Positions 27,464 through 27,508 of a DNA stretch of 27,508 nucleotides are shown piece by piece. A program made the position numbers and the translations under genes. The stretch spans positions 1 through 27,508 of the forward strand of contig LLEY01000324.1 in the NCBI GenBank assembly GCA_001414485.1. The letters run 5' to 3'. Under the pieces are notes generated by a model that made no database searches, was not told where the DNA came from, and was given only the letters and a program-made list of their open reading frames with translations. How positions within the stretch are numbered: position 1 is the first letter of the stretch; every line of letters begins with the position of its first letter. This DNA comes from Calycina herbarum. Its lineage: Eukaryota; Ascomycota; Leotiomycetes; Helotiales; Pezizellaceae.

Positions 27464-27508
<45 letters not shown>
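27464..27508. repeat. Poly-C tract, at least 45 bases
   Basis: The last 45 bases are all C. Such a homopolymer is unlike the rest of the window and is most simply a sequencing or assembly artefact at a contig edge. A true simple repeat cannot be excluded. Confidence 0.85.

Noticed and set aside
1..27508. CRISPR arrays, rRNA, retrotransposon coding sequence, RiPP precursor repeats
   Set aside because: I looked for each by eye on both strands and saw none. The window is eukaryotic, so CRISPR is not expected.

Overview
The window looks like nuclear DNA of a filamentous ascomycete (Pezizomycotina; Leotiomycetes is a guess from gene content, not a placement). The main evidence is that most genes are split by short introns of 47-158 bases with GTRNGY-type donors and AG acceptors, and the protein families are typical of such fungi: a UstYa/DUF3328 oxidase, a Pth11/SAT4-type rhodopsin-fold membrane protein, a eukaryotic ammonia-lyase, two MFS transporters, an AGC kinase and a secreted GMC oxidoreductase. 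I rebuilt exon models by hand. Every internal junction keeps frame and restores family motifs across the splice.

Layout. 1-690: no gene, but a near-perfect inverted repeat at 166-289. 691-1841 (-): UstYa-like protein. 2506-4960 (+): seven-exon long-chain acyl-CoA synthetase-like enzyme, divergent from UstYa across a 664-base promoter. 5193-6613 (-): Pth11-like seven-helix protein, convergent with the synthetase. 6614-8988: 2.4 kb with no convincing gene. 8989-11526 (-): phenylalanine ammonia-lyase-family enzyme. 12834-14291 (-) and 14922-16702 (+): two MFS transporters of different subfamilies sharing a divergent 630-base promoter. 16703-18343: gene-poor, with several hairpins. 18344-19918 (-): intronless AGC kinase of the S6K/Psk1 type. 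20435-21024: two weak small-gene candidates. 21174-21932 (+): tail-anchored protein of unknown function. 22626-24443 (-): secreted cellobiose dehydrogenase-like GMC oxidoreductase. 24444-26600: gene-poor. 26760-27452 (-): a weak gene candidate next to a 45-base poly-C tract that ends the window.

How the genes may work together. The stretch from 0.7 to 16.7 kb has the gene content of a small accessory metabolic cluster. An ammonia-lyase could make an aryl-acrylate, an AMP-forming CoA ligase could activate a carboxylate, a UstYa oxidase could carry out an oxidation or cyclisation, and two exporters plus a receptor-like protein would complete the set. No PKS, NRPS, terpene synthase or repetitive RiPP precursor lies inside the window. 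The pathway idea is therefore inference. The kinase at 18.3-19.9 kb looks like a housekeeping gene and probably marks the right border of the group. The most unusual single protein is the ammonia-lyase: it keeps the MIO triad and catalytic tyrosines but has Glu-Leu where characterised PAL and TAL enzymes have Phe-Leu, His-Leu or His-Gln.
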